This document shows positions 1 through 13,522 of a stretch of DNA of 64,000 nucleotides, one piece after another (position 1 is the first letter of the stretch; each line of letters starts with the position of its first letter). The stretch covers positions 4,675,501 through 4,739,500 of the forward strand of contig NC_092613.1 of the NCBI RefSeq assembly GCF_047663525.1. The letters are read 5' to 3'. Origin of the DNA: Anas platyrhynchos (taxonomy: Eukaryota; Chordata; Aves; Anseriformes; Anatidae). The notes under the pieces were generated by a model. That model was not told the DNA's origin, searched no databases, and was given only the letters and a program-made list of their open reading frames with translations. A program made the position numbers and the translations under genes.

Positions 1-15
1 GAGCGCTGAGGCCAG
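1..15 (+). CDS. BRPF3: Probable 3' end of the preceding BRPF3 exon
   Basis: The first 15 bases end in a good donor (CCAG followed by GTAAAG). Leaving one base of a split codon, as the next exon at 1969 requires, they read Ala-Leu-Arg-Pro and then Gly across the junction. The exon start lies outside the window. The call rests only on donor quality and phase. Confidence 0.5.
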
Positions 16-1968
16 GTAAAGATGTTTGCATGTGAACTGCGCGCCTGAAACTCACTTTGTGCTTGGAGGACACAGTCACCAGAGCCAGAGGTGCCTGAGG
101 AAAGCCTCACCTCTTCTGCAGGTTCCTAAAATGGGGCAGACAAGACATGTCCATAATGAGCTGCACCTCTTTTCTCCCCTGACTATACATGAAGTTTGTG
201 GTAACTTAGTTCAGCTCTACACAGCTTCGTTTTAGACATATAAAGCTAATGAGATGAAACCCAGATTGGGTTACAAGTAATTCTTCCTTTCACCAGTCAG
301 CAGGGCTGCTGAGAGGAGTTCACCACTTCTTGTAGAGCAAGCCACCATGCCCAGCTGCTTGCAGAGATGTTGAATGGCCTGGCTGGAGATTGCAGGGTCT
401 GTAGTAAAGGTTGAGAAGTGCTGGCATTCCTGCCCTCATGGGAAACTTCGTGCTGAGTAGGCTACTCTGAGGAGCGAGGGTTTCCTTCTGCAGAAGTGAT
501 GTGTTTGTTTGGAAGTGTGCAGTGGACCAGTAACACAACACTCGTGTAAGATGAGATGGCAAACACTGCCTCTAAACCAAGCTGTACTCTCAGTTCTGAG
601 ACTCAGATAAAATTAGTGGGAAGACCAAACAGGTTCCTTTTCAAAAAAGCCCCGTAAACAAGAATAAGCAGCTGAGATCAAATTTAGAAAGATTCAAGGT
701 GAAAAGGAACATCTGAGTGACAGCAATGTGATTTCTTTCCAATTCTGTGTTAACAGCCATCGTGGGACAGCTCCCATGTGTAAGGCTTGACAGCCCATAC
801 CTCAAATACCACCTTAAAGTTATTTGGCTGTCGAAGGTTGTTCGTAAATAGAGAGTGGGAGGAAAGCAATTGCACATTGGGGTTGACTTACTAGGACAGG
901 TTAAAGGAAACGTGAATGTCTTCTCCAAAGAGGAGCTGCTAGCTGAGGGACACACTGTCATTGTGTGCCAGTAATTAAAGCAGAGAGGAGTTACCCACAG
1001 TGGATAAAGCTCAGCATGAGAAGTTGAAATTAAAAAAGGAAAAATACAGGAAGGGTGCTGGAAAATCAGTGATAACTAGGCAGTAATATTTTTCCTCTGC
1101 TGAAGAAGCACTGCTGTTTTTTTTCCTGAATCGCAGCACCGCTTTGGTGATTCAGTGCCTTCGACTGTTTCAAGCACAATTGTTTTCTCCTAACTGGAGG
1201 GAGTGTCTGGTGCCAAGTCTGTGTTACCACAGAGACAGGTCAGCGTGATCGTGATCAGGGTTGTCACATCAAGGTGTTGCCCAAAAATGCACTCCCTGTG
1301 GCAGTGGCAGTGTTAAAGCTGGAGAAATAATAGTGGCCTTGACACGATTTTGCCCTTTATGTGGCTCATGGAGTTCTACTGTGTTTAGGATGGGTAAAGG
1401 CAGTGGTCGTCTGCCTGCTTGTGCCTGCTCTGCTTTTCTTAGGGCAGTGTTGGGTTGGTGCTTGGTCTTTTTTTTTTTTTTTTCCTTTTTTTTTTTCCTG
1501 CCTGTGCTGGGGAGATTTGGTTCTTGTCTAATCCCAGAGGTGATGCCAGCTCCCTGTGTAGGTATCCCTCTGGTGCATGGATCAGGAAACTTGGCAGCAA
1601 AGGTAAGATTTCCAGTACAGTCAGTGCCAGGGGCAAGGAATTGAAATATTCCACTGCAGTGACATTTGTACTGGCCTGAGAGGAAGAGGGGGGGCTTCTA
1701 CCCAGGGCACTTCCCCAGCACTCGCTGCTTCTTCAGGCGGCCCAATTTCCCGGGTGTGGGGAGCAGAAATACCTCTCCCTGGTCACCTTCGGGTTCCAGC
1801 TGAGCCTGGGGAACTCAGAATTTCCCTCTCCTGTTGAAGCACTCATCCTCTTTGTGACTGCTTCTGGCTTTCCAGGTCAGCAGGCAGGGACCCTACCCGA
1901 ATTTTGGCAGCGTCTCTGTGTGTTGTTGCTGTTTCCTGGGGCTGATTCCCTTTTTGTTTCCTTGGCAG
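16..1968 (+). other. BRPF3: BRPF3 intron
   Basis: Non-coding between the probable exon end at 15 and the exon at 1969. It holds a T-rich run at about 1470-1499 and nothing I can assign as a gene or repeat family. Confidence 0.5.
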
Positions 1969-2062
1969 GAGTGACCAACGGCTTTGCAAAGCACGCAGAA
2001 AACGGCTCCGACTCCGAGTGTGGCTCTGGCCGGGGCAGTGGGCTGGTGCTTGAAGCCTGCAG
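1969..2062 (+). CDS. BRPF3: BRPF3 coding exon, Ser/Gly-rich linker
   Basis: Acceptor TTGGCAG precedes 1969 and donor AG/GTAAGA follows 2062. The exon reads [20 protein letters not shown] and continues Gly/Ser-rich; both ends split codons (enters with two bases, leaves with AG). It lies between the bromodomain and the PWWP domain, a poorly conserved linker in the family. Confidence 0.85.
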
Positions 2063-5000
2063 GTAAGACCCTGTGCTAAGCTGCTCCCCCAAAATATCTC
2101 CTCTCTGGATTTATTGGCCTGGGTTTGTCATTCAACTTCTTTGTTTAAAACCCAGCCCAAATAGTTATTTTATGTGTTGAACCTAAAGAAAAAAGCTTCT
2201 CAGGCTCCATCCTGTCCTCTGAAGCTCTAGGTCCCAGAACACTGCTTGATTTTGCAAGCAAGTGGGCATCTGTTACACTCCTGTTTCTCAGTACGGACGC
2301 ATCCTCTTTGCTGATGTGTATCTTCCTGCGGTTCTTGAGAGCCAAGGCCAGAAAACCCTTTGATCTCAAAAGGCCAGCCCAGCACCACAGGCAAAACTGA
2401 ACCTCTGCCACCTACTGAACGGCTGCTTGCTTCCTTCCAGAAGTTCAAAAGCAGAACTTTCAGACAGGACTGAGCAGACTGAAACCAAAAGTCTGTATTT
2501 TGGTCAGATGCAGTAGGTACCATGGTACCATACCCATTTTCTGGTCTTATCTCCCTGTCCATTCCTCCTCACACTGACTTTACACTTCACAACCCTTTCA
2601 CTGCACAGTGAGATCCATGTCATAACAGCATTGTGCCAAAATCGTGTGCAGTGTGTGCTGTGCGTGCAGGCTACAGGGGCAACTAGGGTTGATGTGAGTA
2701 ATATTTTCAGTGCCTGAGACATGTCATTGCCCTCTGCTTGTCTTTGATGATCCTGAGGGTGATGGCCTGTCAGTAGGGAAATAATTTCAGTCACTTTATG
2801 CTTCCTTCCAGTTTATGTGCTCAGTTAGTCCTGTAAAACCCCAAGCTTGCAGTGGTAGCTGGGCACTTGAGATCGTAAAATTCCCCGTGCACACCCATTG
2901 TTAGGGCTGAGACTACAGTCTGTTGTGTAACAGAGTATTCTGCAGCAGGGTTGAGTCCCAGGAGCATTTTTTAAATGAAAACTTCACCCTGCTTTGCAGA
3001 GTGATCCTAAATGTTAGCTGTTATGAAGCTTTTTTCTTTAGGTTCAACACATAAACGTTAGAGATGCATAACTTTACTCGTATAGCTAGGGTTTGCTTAG
3101 TGTTTCCATCATAAGTCGGTTTTCAAAGGCTTAAAATTTGGCTACGGCATAGTTGGTTTGGGGTTGAAATTAACATTTTAACCCTGAAGCAAACTTCGTG
3201 GTGATCCCTGTGTTCTTCATCCAGAACTTTTGAAAAAATGAATGTGTGCGTTGTGGAGCGGCACGCAAGAGGAGCTGGTGTTTTGTTAGTTGGCCTTTTA
3301 ACTCATGGACATCTTTGTTTAAAACGTGTTTTGGACAGAAAGATAAGCCATTATGCGCCTTAATTCCTTCAAATGTTTTGGCAAATGCTTGGAAAGGCCT
3401 GAGGCAACAGGCAGTGTCCTGCAGGTATGCAGAGCTGTGTTTTTGTCTCCTGAGGGCCTTCTGGTGCCTGTGTCAGTGGAAAGAGGCAAGGAATTTCCTG
3501 TGAGGGCAGGAAATGGTGGCAGAGCGATCCCACATCCACTGTCAGGGGCTGGGCAGCCCCAGGGGAGCACGCAGCACCCTGGTGAGTTATCTCACTTAGC
3601 AGATGCTGAGCCCCTTGGAGGCAAAAGGCCTCCAATGCTTCTCTGAGCTGACATCCACACACCGCCTCCTCTCTCCCCTTTTCTCTGGGTTTTGTACCCA
3701 AATCTTCAGCTTGAGCATCACTGCCTCTCCTGTAAGTGGGATATTGCCATGATCCCCGTGCAGATCTCACAAGAAACTGTTGCAGTAAAATATTGTAAGT
3801 CGAGAAGCTGCGTGGATGGGAACAAAAAGCAGAGAGCTGGATTCATGCAGAGTTGTAATGTCATGTAAATGGGAGCCCTTGAGTCATGCAGAAATCCTTC
3901 ACGGGGTGAGGATTAACTCAGAACAGGACAAGGAGCCAGAAACTCGCTTTCAGACCGTGTCTTGATCTCATGGCCCTGCTGTATTTACCTCAGTTTCCCC
4001 ATCTGGAAGTGAGAGAGACAAAACCGAATTCACAGGGGAGCGTGGGGGCTTGTTAGTTGATGTTTGCAAAGTACTTTGAAGATGAAAAGTGCGATGTAAG
4101 TGCTTATTACAATAATTGCAAGCAATTCACATAGCAAAAATTACATTAGAGCTGTGTGACACCCACAAAACAAGGAATTAAAACAAGCTGATGTCTCATG
4201 GAGAACTTGTACAATTATTCTATTTAGGAGCAGCTCTGTTTACTTCTTTTTCTCCACTCCGTCTTTTTGAGTACCAAATACACTCAGAATGGGGTGGTTA
4301 TTAGAGAATTGTAAAAAATAATTACCAGAAGTGGAAAAAAATGGGATTGCCTAAGATGGAGATGGGCTATTTTCTGAAATCTGTGTAGTAGGGAGGTAAA
4401 AAGGATGTTCAGAACTTGGGCTGATCGAGCTCAGTTGCTGACAGATTGGCATCGTACCAGGGGGCTGCTCTGTCCTCTCTGAAGTTTACCCACAACTGGG
4501 TGAGTCCACATGAGTGCCAAACATCACGGCATCACCTCTCCAGCATGTAATCCTTGCTGGGTTTCTTCCTCACGTTAATAATGAGGTTTGTATAAGGCCC
4601 CCCTCATCACTCATGGAAAAGCTGGGACAACGTCCAGCATTCCTGCACCAGAAGAAACGTTTTGCTCAAGTATTCGGTGTTCTTTTCACATCAGGGATGC
4701 ACCAGTGCAGTAATTTTCCAGTATTTTAAACAGGGGGGTCCATTTATTTGGCTGTGTGTTCAAGGGTAGTCTGTTTTTTCCTAATACCCTGCTTTTCCTT
4801 TTTGTTCTAACAGTGGTTTGATGCCTCCCAAGCGAAGTCGAGGGAAGCCAGCTCTTTCTCGGGTGCCCTTCTTGGACGGTGTGAACGGAGACTCTGATTA
4901 CAGCAGCTCAGGTGAGAGTGGCTCACAGGGACTCTGCTTGGGGGAACACCTCGCTCCTGTCCCACAGCACGATAGGGCTGAGACCCCACATGAAGCAGGG

Positions 5001-8000
5001 GGAGCAGGTCTCAGGGCGTGTTGGGAACCAGCCCTCCAGGAAGCACACAGATGGCACGGTCAGGATGCTAACCTGCCCCGGTGTTATCACCCTGCTTTTT
5101 ACCAATTTATGCTGTTGCATAAAAGGTTTTTCCTGCTTTCACTTTTGCTGATTGCTTGTGCCCTGTGTTCTCCTCGGATATTTGCTTTCTGTTGATCTGG
5201 TGTAATGTGTCTGGCACTGCCTTCTTCAGATAGGGGACTAGTTCTCCTTAATGATGCTGCAATACAAACAGTAAATGATAATTACAAGAGAGGTCTCTCT
5301 GGAAATGACTTCACAGCTCTTCCCTCTTGTATTGCTATCCTTGCTTTCAAGGTCTTCGTAACAAAGTCGTTGTCTTTGTCTGACTGCGCTATCCAATAGT
5401 GTAATTAAGTCACACTCCTCTAATGCTCCCCAAGGCAACACACCATTCTTCCAGCACTCACGTGGCCAGATTCTCATCTTGGTTATGGTGTGTCATTGAT
5501 AGAGTTACTGCTGGTTTACACTGGTGTCTCTGAAATAAGAATTCAGCTTTGGCATCCCGGGATGCCCGTGCCCTTCTGTACAGCTCCTGTGCACTGGCTC
5601 CTGTCTCCGCGGGAGCTGTTATCATCCTGGACCCTTCGTGCTCAGCAATCTGCTTTGGAGATAAGCTTACAGAGAGGGGCTGGTATCGGGAGAATTGGAA
5701 TCACACGATTCTGTGCTTTATAACATCGTTTCATTAACAGAAGAATGCGCTTGGAATGTAATAACGGAGAAGTACATCGGGTCTGCCTTGGCAGTGCACT
5801 CATTTGGGTTGTATTCAGCATATTCTAGATTCAGTTTGACTTGTGGTGAAGTCAGAGTATTGACCATTCCCCCCAGAGGAAGCACTGCCTGCTGTAAAAC
5901 TCGCAGTAATGAAGATTGCTCCTTTTCCAGGGCCAGGAGCTAGCAGATGAGTTATTCATCTCTTGAATAGATCTCCTGCAACATTTCTGACCCGAGTTAG
6001 AAAAAATTGGTAGCTAACAGACTTCTGTCAATGAGAAGCAGGCATTTCCTACAGAGATCAAATACCCTCAATGTATGTGACATCAGAATTGGCTGGATAT
6101 TCGTATTTACAAGGAATAAAAAGGAGCTCTCCGAGCAGAGGTCCAAATCAATCTCAGATACAGCTTCATCAGTTCCACTGAGGGTGAATTTAGCTTGGTG
6201 GAGTGTAATGGACCAAATTCATCACTTTTATACCCATTTGATTTCATCAATGTTACAGCTATTCATTTCAAAGCTGAGTTTGGTGAATCTGATCTAATGG
6301 GAAGTGTCCCTGGGGGTGGAACTGGACGGTCTTTAAGGTCTCTTCCAACCCAAACCATTCTGTGATTTCTCTGATATTATGATTCTACGTGTGTGCATGG
6401 ACTTAGACCTATGATTTAGGAGAACAACTATCTTAAGGCAGAAGAACATAACTGTACTGACACACCATAAAAAGGCTGGATATTCACTGTAGCCATGCTA
6501 TGTCTCATTGCACGTTCCATTTATCATAAACTTACTGTGGAAGAGATGTGTGTCTTACCACGTATGGATGTGGATACCAAATGTATGTAGGTTCAAACAA
6601 TAAGTGGCTTTCCATTTTGCTCTCTGTCTTTATTATGAAAAGTGTTCTGGAATTGTGCATTTGTGCATGTCAGTGACTAAATCTATGCTTTTGTGTGACA
6701 AATAAGAGGACAGTAGGTTTGTTCTCAGCAAAAGTGAAATTCCAGCTCTCTGCTTGCTGTCTAACCAAACAGAATAAAAGAAATTGAAACAGAAACATTG
6801 TCAACGTGTTTTAAGTGCAACAGTCGTTCAGCTGCTTTAGCTGATTGCTACCAAGACAAGGCAAGCAATCAGGACTGGGTTAGGTGGTGGGGTGGTTTCT
6901 TGTGTTATTGCAACCTCCGTGCTGGCACCTGGGCCCTTGTAAGCCGTGCCTCCTTCTGTCCCTTAGGCAGGACTCTCCTGATGGCCTTTGAGAGTCAGGC
7001 TGAGCTGGAGCCCTTGGAGCTCGTGTGGGCCAAGTGCCGTGGCTATCCCTCCTACCCTGCCTTGGTAAGTACCTTCTGCTCTCTTGCAGTCTGTAGCAGC
7101 AGCACAGGTACCCCAGAACACAGTGCCAGTGTGCAGTGTAGCCAGACAGAAAAGGAAAGCTTCTCAAAATCATGTACTATGTGGGTTTTGTTTTGTTTTT
7201 TTCCATTTTCAGTTTATTTTCCCTGTGCTCATTGTTTCAGAGCCCTCTCCTCTCCCTCTCCTCTCCGCAGTACTGTAGGAATGAGAAGACTTAAATTTTG
7301 TAAAGGCAGGCACCAGGTGCCACTGGTGTCTCACTGCCTGTACATCTTACCCAGTGAGTACAGCTGTGTGTGTAGGTGCCCAGCTGGCCGTATGGTGTAT
7401 ACAGATCCTCTTGCAATAGCTGTATGTTTGACTTGAAAATGAGAAGGTCTGCATGTTTTGGAACCTAGTCCTTTGAACGGTGCTTCTGTAATATTTATCA
7501 TTTTTTAGATATTTAACTATTACTGTCAAATCCATAAACCTGGCTTCAGTGAGCACCATGCTCAGTTCCAAAGTAGGATAACGTGCAGCTGGTGCTAGGA
7601 AGTGCCAGTGGCACTGCAGGCTTTTAAGTGCCTGTTAAGTTATCACCAGAGAGAGATTGCTGAAGTAAGTATAAAAGTAAGAACATTCGGTAGTCTGACT
7701 GTGTCTTCTTGTTTCTGCTACTTTTAAATATATCCCTTGAGACACGGCTCTTCCAGCCGTCTCTGCTCCGTGTAGTTTCTGCATGGCTGCAGCCGTTCCC
7801 CAAAGTACCTTTATGGCTGGGATCACTAAGAGAGACGGCGCTTGTGACTGCTGAGAAATTGCAGGAGGCTGAAAGCAAGTGTAGTCGTCACGGAAATTAT
7901 ACAGGTCCCTACATCCGAACAGCAGAGCTGTGAAACCATGCGTAAGCTGACACAGCATGTATGCCCGGCCGTGGCAGAGTACAGTTCTGATGCTGTCAAA

Positions 8001-11000
8001 AAGAGCAGATTCTGCTAGAAGAATGACCCTCATCTGTGCTTTTACTCTGGGTAGGAACCCAGAGGAGAGAACAGCTTTGGATCTGCTCGCTGTGTTGGCC
8101 AGCCAAAGCATTTTTTAGATCATGATGTGGCTACAACCAAAGTTAGATTGTGCTTTAGCATGGCACAGTTGCCCAAAAATAAGGCTTTTTTTTTATAATA
8201 ATTTGTTGTGGTGGTAAAGTGGCTTAATAAAATCCTACAGCTGGCCAGCGTCAAAACCAAGTTGCTTTTTCAAGCCCTTAGAAGCCAGGATCAGGAGGCA
8301 GAGAAGAAAAGACCTGGTATATATCCACCTTTTGCTGCTTTGTTCCCCTCCCATGATCATACAGCACAAATGTTGGACACTGACATTTCTGCTTGATATA
8401 GGGACAATTGACGCATTTGTTGTAATTTCTCTCCAAAATGACTGTAGTCTGCGCTCCCCTGGCCTGATAAAGCCAGCATTGCTTGTCAGCTCTCGTAAAA
8501 TACGGGGTCTGATTCTGATCTAATAACAGCATAAATCTCAGCAATGCCACTAAAGTCAATCGAATTGCACCAGAATGGAGCTGTTGTGAAATAACATTAT
8601 GCCTGCTGAGTACAGCAATGGTCTGAAGTTTATTGCGCAGGTTTGGAGAGAGGGAGGGAAATCCTCTGCTGAACACAACCATGCTGAGTTTGTGCTTAAT
8701 TACCAATTAGTCTAAATGCATCTGCAGCCACACAGAGCCACATACTTCTGTCCTTTCACTTCTTTTTTAACATCAGGTGCTTGGCTTTTGGACTGACTGG
8801 TTCCCTTTCCAAATTGAAGCCTTGAGGATAGGAGAATTCGTTAAAAAGAGCTGCTGAGATAGAGCAAGCAATTTGTTTACCCTTCCTAAGTAGGTTTTAA
8901 TCATCTAGCTTGGATAGACGGAAAGAACATGAAAAATAAATGCATTTTCTGCAGTGCTTGAAGGGGTTTGTGCTTAAATATCCTTTCCCTGTGTCGCTAG
9001 ATAATCGACCCCAAGATGCCGCGTGAGGGTTTGCTCCACAATGGAGTCCCCATCCCAGTCCCACCCATGGATGTGTTGAAGCTGGGGGAGCAGAGGCAGA
9101 CAGAGGCAGGCGAAAAACTCTTCCTTGTCCTTTTCTTTGACAACAAGAGAACCTGGTGAGTGCGTGCAGACAGGCGGGGGCCTGTGGTGAGTGCTGTGGC
9201 TGAGAGGGAAGATTTAACGTAATCTTTGGCGTATGGGAGCGTACAGGAGTTATTGTTACGGTGGTGTTACATGTAAATCAGAATTTAAATGTGCAGCAAT
9301 CAAGAGAAGTCTAAATGAGGAAGCTGGTCTGCTTTTCCCTGCTCCAGACCATGACATTTGACTGCTCCATTTCCCTGCTGAGCAACGTGCCAGCCTTCAC
9401 CCGGGGTCACGGCACCACAGAAACACTGAGACACATGGAGAGCCAATTTAGTGGTCAAAATCTACGGCAAATTAGAGGGAGCGTTTTACTTCAAAACACA
9501 AGCAGACTCAGCAGCCAGTTTCCCTGCTGCACAAAAGATTTGCCAAGAATCTCCAGGGTAACATTTTCAAAATGCTGGATTTTTTTTCCATATTTAGACC
9601 TAAACTAACAGCCTGATTTTTCAGGGGTAGCGATACCTGCAGCTTTCAAATGAAGCCATTTGTTTTAAGATGGAAAATGGAGGTGTAAGCAGTGGGTTCA
9701 GGGCAAGTGAAATATCTCAAGGCCTTTCACTGTTCTCAGACAGACTGAATCTGCTGATTTTAGTGTCAGTGGCTGACCAGGCTCATGTGGTCACAATAAC
9801 CCAGACATACAATAAGCCACAAACCAATGAAGTGCCTTAAAAATGAGCAATAAGGCTCTGAAATCAGCACAAGAAACAATGGGAAGCTCGTCAAATTGGA
9901 GCATTGTGCTGGAAGAGGTGAGTCCCCCTGACGAGGCAGGCAGCTGTCTGCTGAACCTGCTGGATTATTTAACCAGCAAATGCAACAGGAACCGAGCAAT
10001 AAACAGTAACACAGGAGTCGGTGTCTGTGCGCTGCTGGGATCAGAGATCTGCAGGGTTTAAACTGAGGACAAAGCAGATGCTGAGCAGTTGGGGTGCACA
10101 TGCAAATGGTGGAGAGAGATTTGCCTGTTCTCTTTCCTCTATAAAATGAGACACCAACAGTTCAAAAAGGAGCCTCGCAGGACTTCGAGAGCCCTCCTCC
10201 TCCTTCGTCTCCTTGATATAGTCTTTACCTGCATCCCTGGAAGGGGCTTTAGGGAGGTGGCAGCCCTGCCAGGGCAAATATTTCTCCTGAGGGTAGGGAA
10301 GGGCTGGAGGAAGGAGGCACGCTGCCCAGAGGCTGTGCTGCAGATGGAGGGAAGGTTCCTGGGAGAGAGCAGAGCCAAACGCACAGCAGGTAAAGCAGCA
10401 AGGGGGAGCCTTGCCTCCTGCATTTTGGGGCTGCAGCAGCACTTTATGCAGTTAGAAAAAAAAAGGAAAAGCCAGTGCTCTCTTCCTGGGAAGCAGAGAA
10501 GCAGGGGTCATGTTTGCATCACCTGCTGAGTATCTTCATGTCCTCTGTTGAAAAGAGGTACAAAGATACACACATCTGAGGCTTGTTATTTGTACGCTGC
10601 ATTGTTTCACTTTCCCTGATTACCAGAACCTCCTGGTAACAGGGCATGTTCTTCAAGGAGGTGCTAATGATTTGTAGCTGGAAATCAATGGCGATGTCAC
10701 ACTGCCCCTTGCTGTAGTCATTGGTTTTGAAAAATCTAACTCTGAGTTTGTAATTGAAACTACCTGCCCAGGAAAAATCAACATTTCCTCTATTTTGCCT
10801 TGCTGTTATTGAAGACAAAGCTCCAGTGGTTCCTGACATTTTTAAGTGGCCACTTCTTAGATCCTTGAAAGCAATTTGTACAAAGCCAGAGCATCTCGAG
10901 GAAGTCCTAAGACCCCGCTTAGTGCCAGATTCAAATTCTGCTGAGTGCAGTGAGGCTGCAGAAAGGTCACAAAGACAAAACTTCGCCCCTCATCTTCATG

Positions 11001-11837
11001 GTGGAGACGCACTTTGCTGCGTGGGTCAGCTGTGCTGGCTGGCTGGGAAACATTGAACCGTGGCCGAGATCTAACTCCATGGGGCTGGAGTTCATTAGGA
11101 AGGATGGCACGTTTCTGAGTGTGCTAATTAACCTGGGCTAACGACCGCACAATCAAAACTTGGTGTAGAGGAGGCACTTGCGGTTTAAGTCATCGTTTGG
11201 TTGGGGTCAGCTTGGGCTTGCAGCGTGTCTCCTGGAAGCTGCCTGCTTTGGATGGCACTCAGGTGATTGTACGTGCCCAAACCACGGTGCTTACAGACTC
11301 CTGGAAGAAGGCAGAGCTGTCTTGGTGATAAAAACTTCCCACAGTGGAAGTCCCTGAACTTGCTCTGTGCAGAACACAAAAGTTTCCAGATTTCCCCGGA
11401 GCTCCAAGGAGAATTTACAGCTTTGAGGAAGGACAGTGGAGAAAAACCTGTGCTCATGTAGGAAGGCATTTTGGCTGCAGTTCTTCCATGTCCAATACAG
11501 GCATTTACACCTTCATAGCGTCATTGTGGGGTGTTAATTAAAAAAAAAGTAGATCGTGAGAATGTAGCTGCTCCTGGGGAGATGCCGACCAGTGACTAAT
11601 TGCGTTTCCCTGTGCCCTTGCTGATTGGGTTTTGTGCTCTCCTCTGACCGCAGGCAGTGGCTCCCGCGTGACAAGGTGTACCCCCTCGGCGTGGACGACA
11701 CCGTGGACAAACTAAAGATGATGGAAGGCCGAAAAACCAGCATCCGCAAGTCTGTGCAGGTGGCGTACGACCGAGCCATGATTCACATGAGCCGCGTGCG
11801 GGGAGATCACCCCTTCGTTACGTCTAATTACCTGTAA
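1969..11837 (+). CDS. BRPF3: BRPF3, C-terminal part (5 exons, PWWP domain and stop)
   Basis: Coding exons 1969-2062, 4814-4911, 6967-7064, 9001-9155 and 11654-11837 join in one frame (entry phases 1, 2, 1, 0, 2) with GT-AG introns. They encode about 209 residues: a Ser/Gly-rich linker, a basic [17 protein letters not shown] block shared by the BRPF family, then a complete PWWP domain running from [20 protein letters not shown] through [17 protein letters not shown] to a helical tail. BRPF proteins are nuclear scaffolds that join KAT6/KAT7 acetyltransferases with ING and MEAF6 subunits; the PWWP domain of the family reads H3K36 methylation. The ending ([14 protein letters not shown], last residues FVTSNYL) fits BRPF3 rather than BRD1 or BRPF1, whose tails end in acidic Ser-Asp residues; this paralogue call rests on recalled family sequences. 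PHD fingers and bromodomain lie upstream of the window. Confidence 0.93.
2063..4813 (+). other. BRPF3: BRPF3 intron
   Basis: A 2.75 kb intron with GT-AG ends. No gene, RNA or recognisable repeat seen; a single AP-1-type heptamer lies at 3880-3886. Confidence 0.85.
4814..4911 (+). CDS. BRPF3: BRPF3 coding exon, basic family motif
   Basis: The T at 4814 completes the Ser codon begun at 2061. The exon then reads [20 protein letters not shown] and [12 protein letters not shown]. This basic Pro/Lys/Arg block is a BRPF-family hallmark and is the strongest family marker upstream of the PWWP domain. Acceptor TTCTAACAG; donor G/GTGAGA. Confidence 0.93.
4912..6966 (+). other. BRPF3: BRPF3 intron with a CR1 tail
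   Basis: A 2.05 kb intron with GT-AG ends. It contains a CR1 3' tail near 6300-6395; the remainder is AT-rich unique sequence. Confidence 0.85.
6300..6395 (+). mobile_element. CR1 LINE 3' fragment
   Basis: The sequence ggtctcttccaacccaaacc at 6338-6357, followed by degenerate ATTCTRTG-type octamers, is the typical 3' end of avian CR1 elements in the sense orientation. The copy is strongly 5'-truncated; its left edge is not sharp. Confidence 0.85.
6967..7064 (+). CDS. BRPF3: BRPF3 coding exon, start of PWWP domain
   Basis: Acceptor CCCTTAG, donor TTG/GTAAGT, leaving phase 0. It encodes the first PWWP strand, [20 protein letters not shown]; the VWAK and YPSYPA elements correspond to the P-W-W-P motif region and part of the methyl-lysine aromatic cage. 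Confidence 0.95.
7065..9000 (+). other. BRPF3: BRPF3 intron
   Basis: A 1.9 kb intron interrupting the PWWP coding sequence. Unique AT-rich sequence; nothing assignable. Confidence 0.85.
9001..9155 (+). CDS. BRPF3: BRPF3 coding exon, PWWP core
   Basis: Begins directly after the CTAG at 8997-9000 and reads [20 protein letters not shown], then VLKLGEQ and [13 protein letters not shown]. It ends with TG of a split Trp codon before GTGAGT. The GVPIPVPP insert between PWWP strands is characteristic of BRPF proteins. Confidence 0.96.
9156..11653 (+). other. BRPF3: BRPF3 last intron
   Basis: A 2.5 kb intron with GT-AG ends splitting a Trp codon. Open frames inside, for example at 10089-10529, show no family resemblance. 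Confidence 0.85.
11654..11837 (+). CDS. BRPF3: BRPF3 terminal coding exon
   Basis: After acceptor GACCGCAG the G completes Trp, giving [14 protein letters not shown], then the C-terminal helix ([20 protein letters not shown]) and the end FVTSNYL followed by TAA. Length 184 bases, 60 residues plus stop. Confidence 0.96.
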
Positions 11838-13310
11838 CGGGTCAGGGCAGCCAGGCCTCCTCCTCCAGACCCCGTTGCCCACTTTTTGGGGGTCAGAGCA
11901 GACCGCTCGGGCACTGGGTGGCCGGGGGCTCACTGCCAGCGGGGAGCGGGGCGGCTGCCACCCCTTTGTGTCCTCGTACAAGGTATGCCGTTCCCAGCAG
12001 CCGTCAGCACTCCTCGAGGTACCCTGACACGTGCCAAAAAGCCTGTCCAGCTTCTTTCTGAATGTGTCTCGCCGAAGAGCTGGCAGGAGATGAAATGTAT
12101 AAGTCTACAGGGCCGGGAGGAAGGTGTTAGGAGAAGCTGCTGGGCGGTGGGAGCCACGGGGAGCTGATGCAGCGAGCAGAGCCCAGCGCTCTGCTGGATT
12201 TTCGGACCCTCGCCCCTGCCTCCCCCGTGCCACCAGGGTCTGCAGTCACCAGCCAGCCCTGAGCGATTCCTGGGAACCCGTCACCGCTGTAAGCAAACCA
12301 GGCTCCTTTCTGGAAATCCCAACTGGACTTTCTCGTGCCAAATTTACCCTGTCCATCACTGGCCTTTTTATTTTGTTTAGATGACATCGATCGTCCCATC
12401 ACGCTCAAGAAATTGTAGCCGGGAGCTAGCATCGCGCTGTTCCTGCCTACATACAGTGTTTTCATGTTCGATTTCTTGCATTGCATTTAGAAAAGTTTGA
12501 GATATTTTGGTAACCTTCCCCTCTGCTACACACACTGACATGCACAGATGCACAGAGCTTTAAATATAAAAAGCAAAATATCTGCTTTTTTTTTTGGTGT
12601 GTGTTTATGTCCTAGAAATTTCTTTGATAGTTTCACATTTAAATTCTGATTTCCATGACTGTGCTTGTTTCAGTCACATTTCATATCATGGTTTAGTACA
12701 GAATTGAGTCTATAAGCAGAGATAGCTTCCTTTTTTGAAGAAACAAAACTAATTTTGGAGGTGTCCAATGAGCTAGAGCAGCTTTGCAGGCACTGAGGTT
12801 GATCAGGGTTGGAGGGAGATGCATCGTTTGTGTTGTTTTATGCACATTTGGTGTGGGGCTCCTCTTCCTTTCTTCCTTCTTTTCTGTCTCTTTCAAGTTT
12901 TCCTCGGGCTTGGTTTGGGTTGAAACCAAGCACTAAGTAGAGCACACAACCATTTTGCCTTTTCGCCTTCTCTCACACACGTCTGTCCCTTCCCTAGTGT
13001 GTGGGTCTCCAGCGTTGTCATCATTACAAAACAAATAAACCCAGCTCTGCTGACAACCCCTGTTTTTTTCTGGGTTTGCACGGCAAAAACAGGGACAACC
13101 GATGTTCGGAAACAGATGGCAAAACCTTTTCTATTAGCCAAGGACTTTTGATTTCTCTGATCTCTTCTGTTGTGTATCCCTCTTTGCTTTCCCATTTTAA
13201 GAACCAAAGGTGCAGAGCAAGATTGTAGATTGAATATCACCATTTCGCTTTTTAACTCGATATTTTTTTATTATTTTAACTTTTTCATACTGAGGAGAAT
13301 GTGGGGTCAA

Positions 13311-13342
13311 AATAATAATTAATAATAATTAATAATAATGAA
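13311..13342. repeat. (AAT)n microsatellite
   Basis: Imperfect AATAATAATT units; a second purer AAT run lies at 13473-13490. Both are inside the BRPF3 3'UTR. Confidence 0.85.
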
Positions 13343-13522
13343 TAGTGGGGAGTAATCACTGCCATTTCTACTTGGTCTACTTTTTTAAAATACCACTTCT
13401 TATACATTGGGACACGGAACCACACTTTAAGGAAGATTCCTGTAACATATAGAGATGGGGCATAGGGTTTTGTAATAATAATAATAATAAAGCCTACGGA
13501 GTGTGGCTAGGGAAGGATGTTG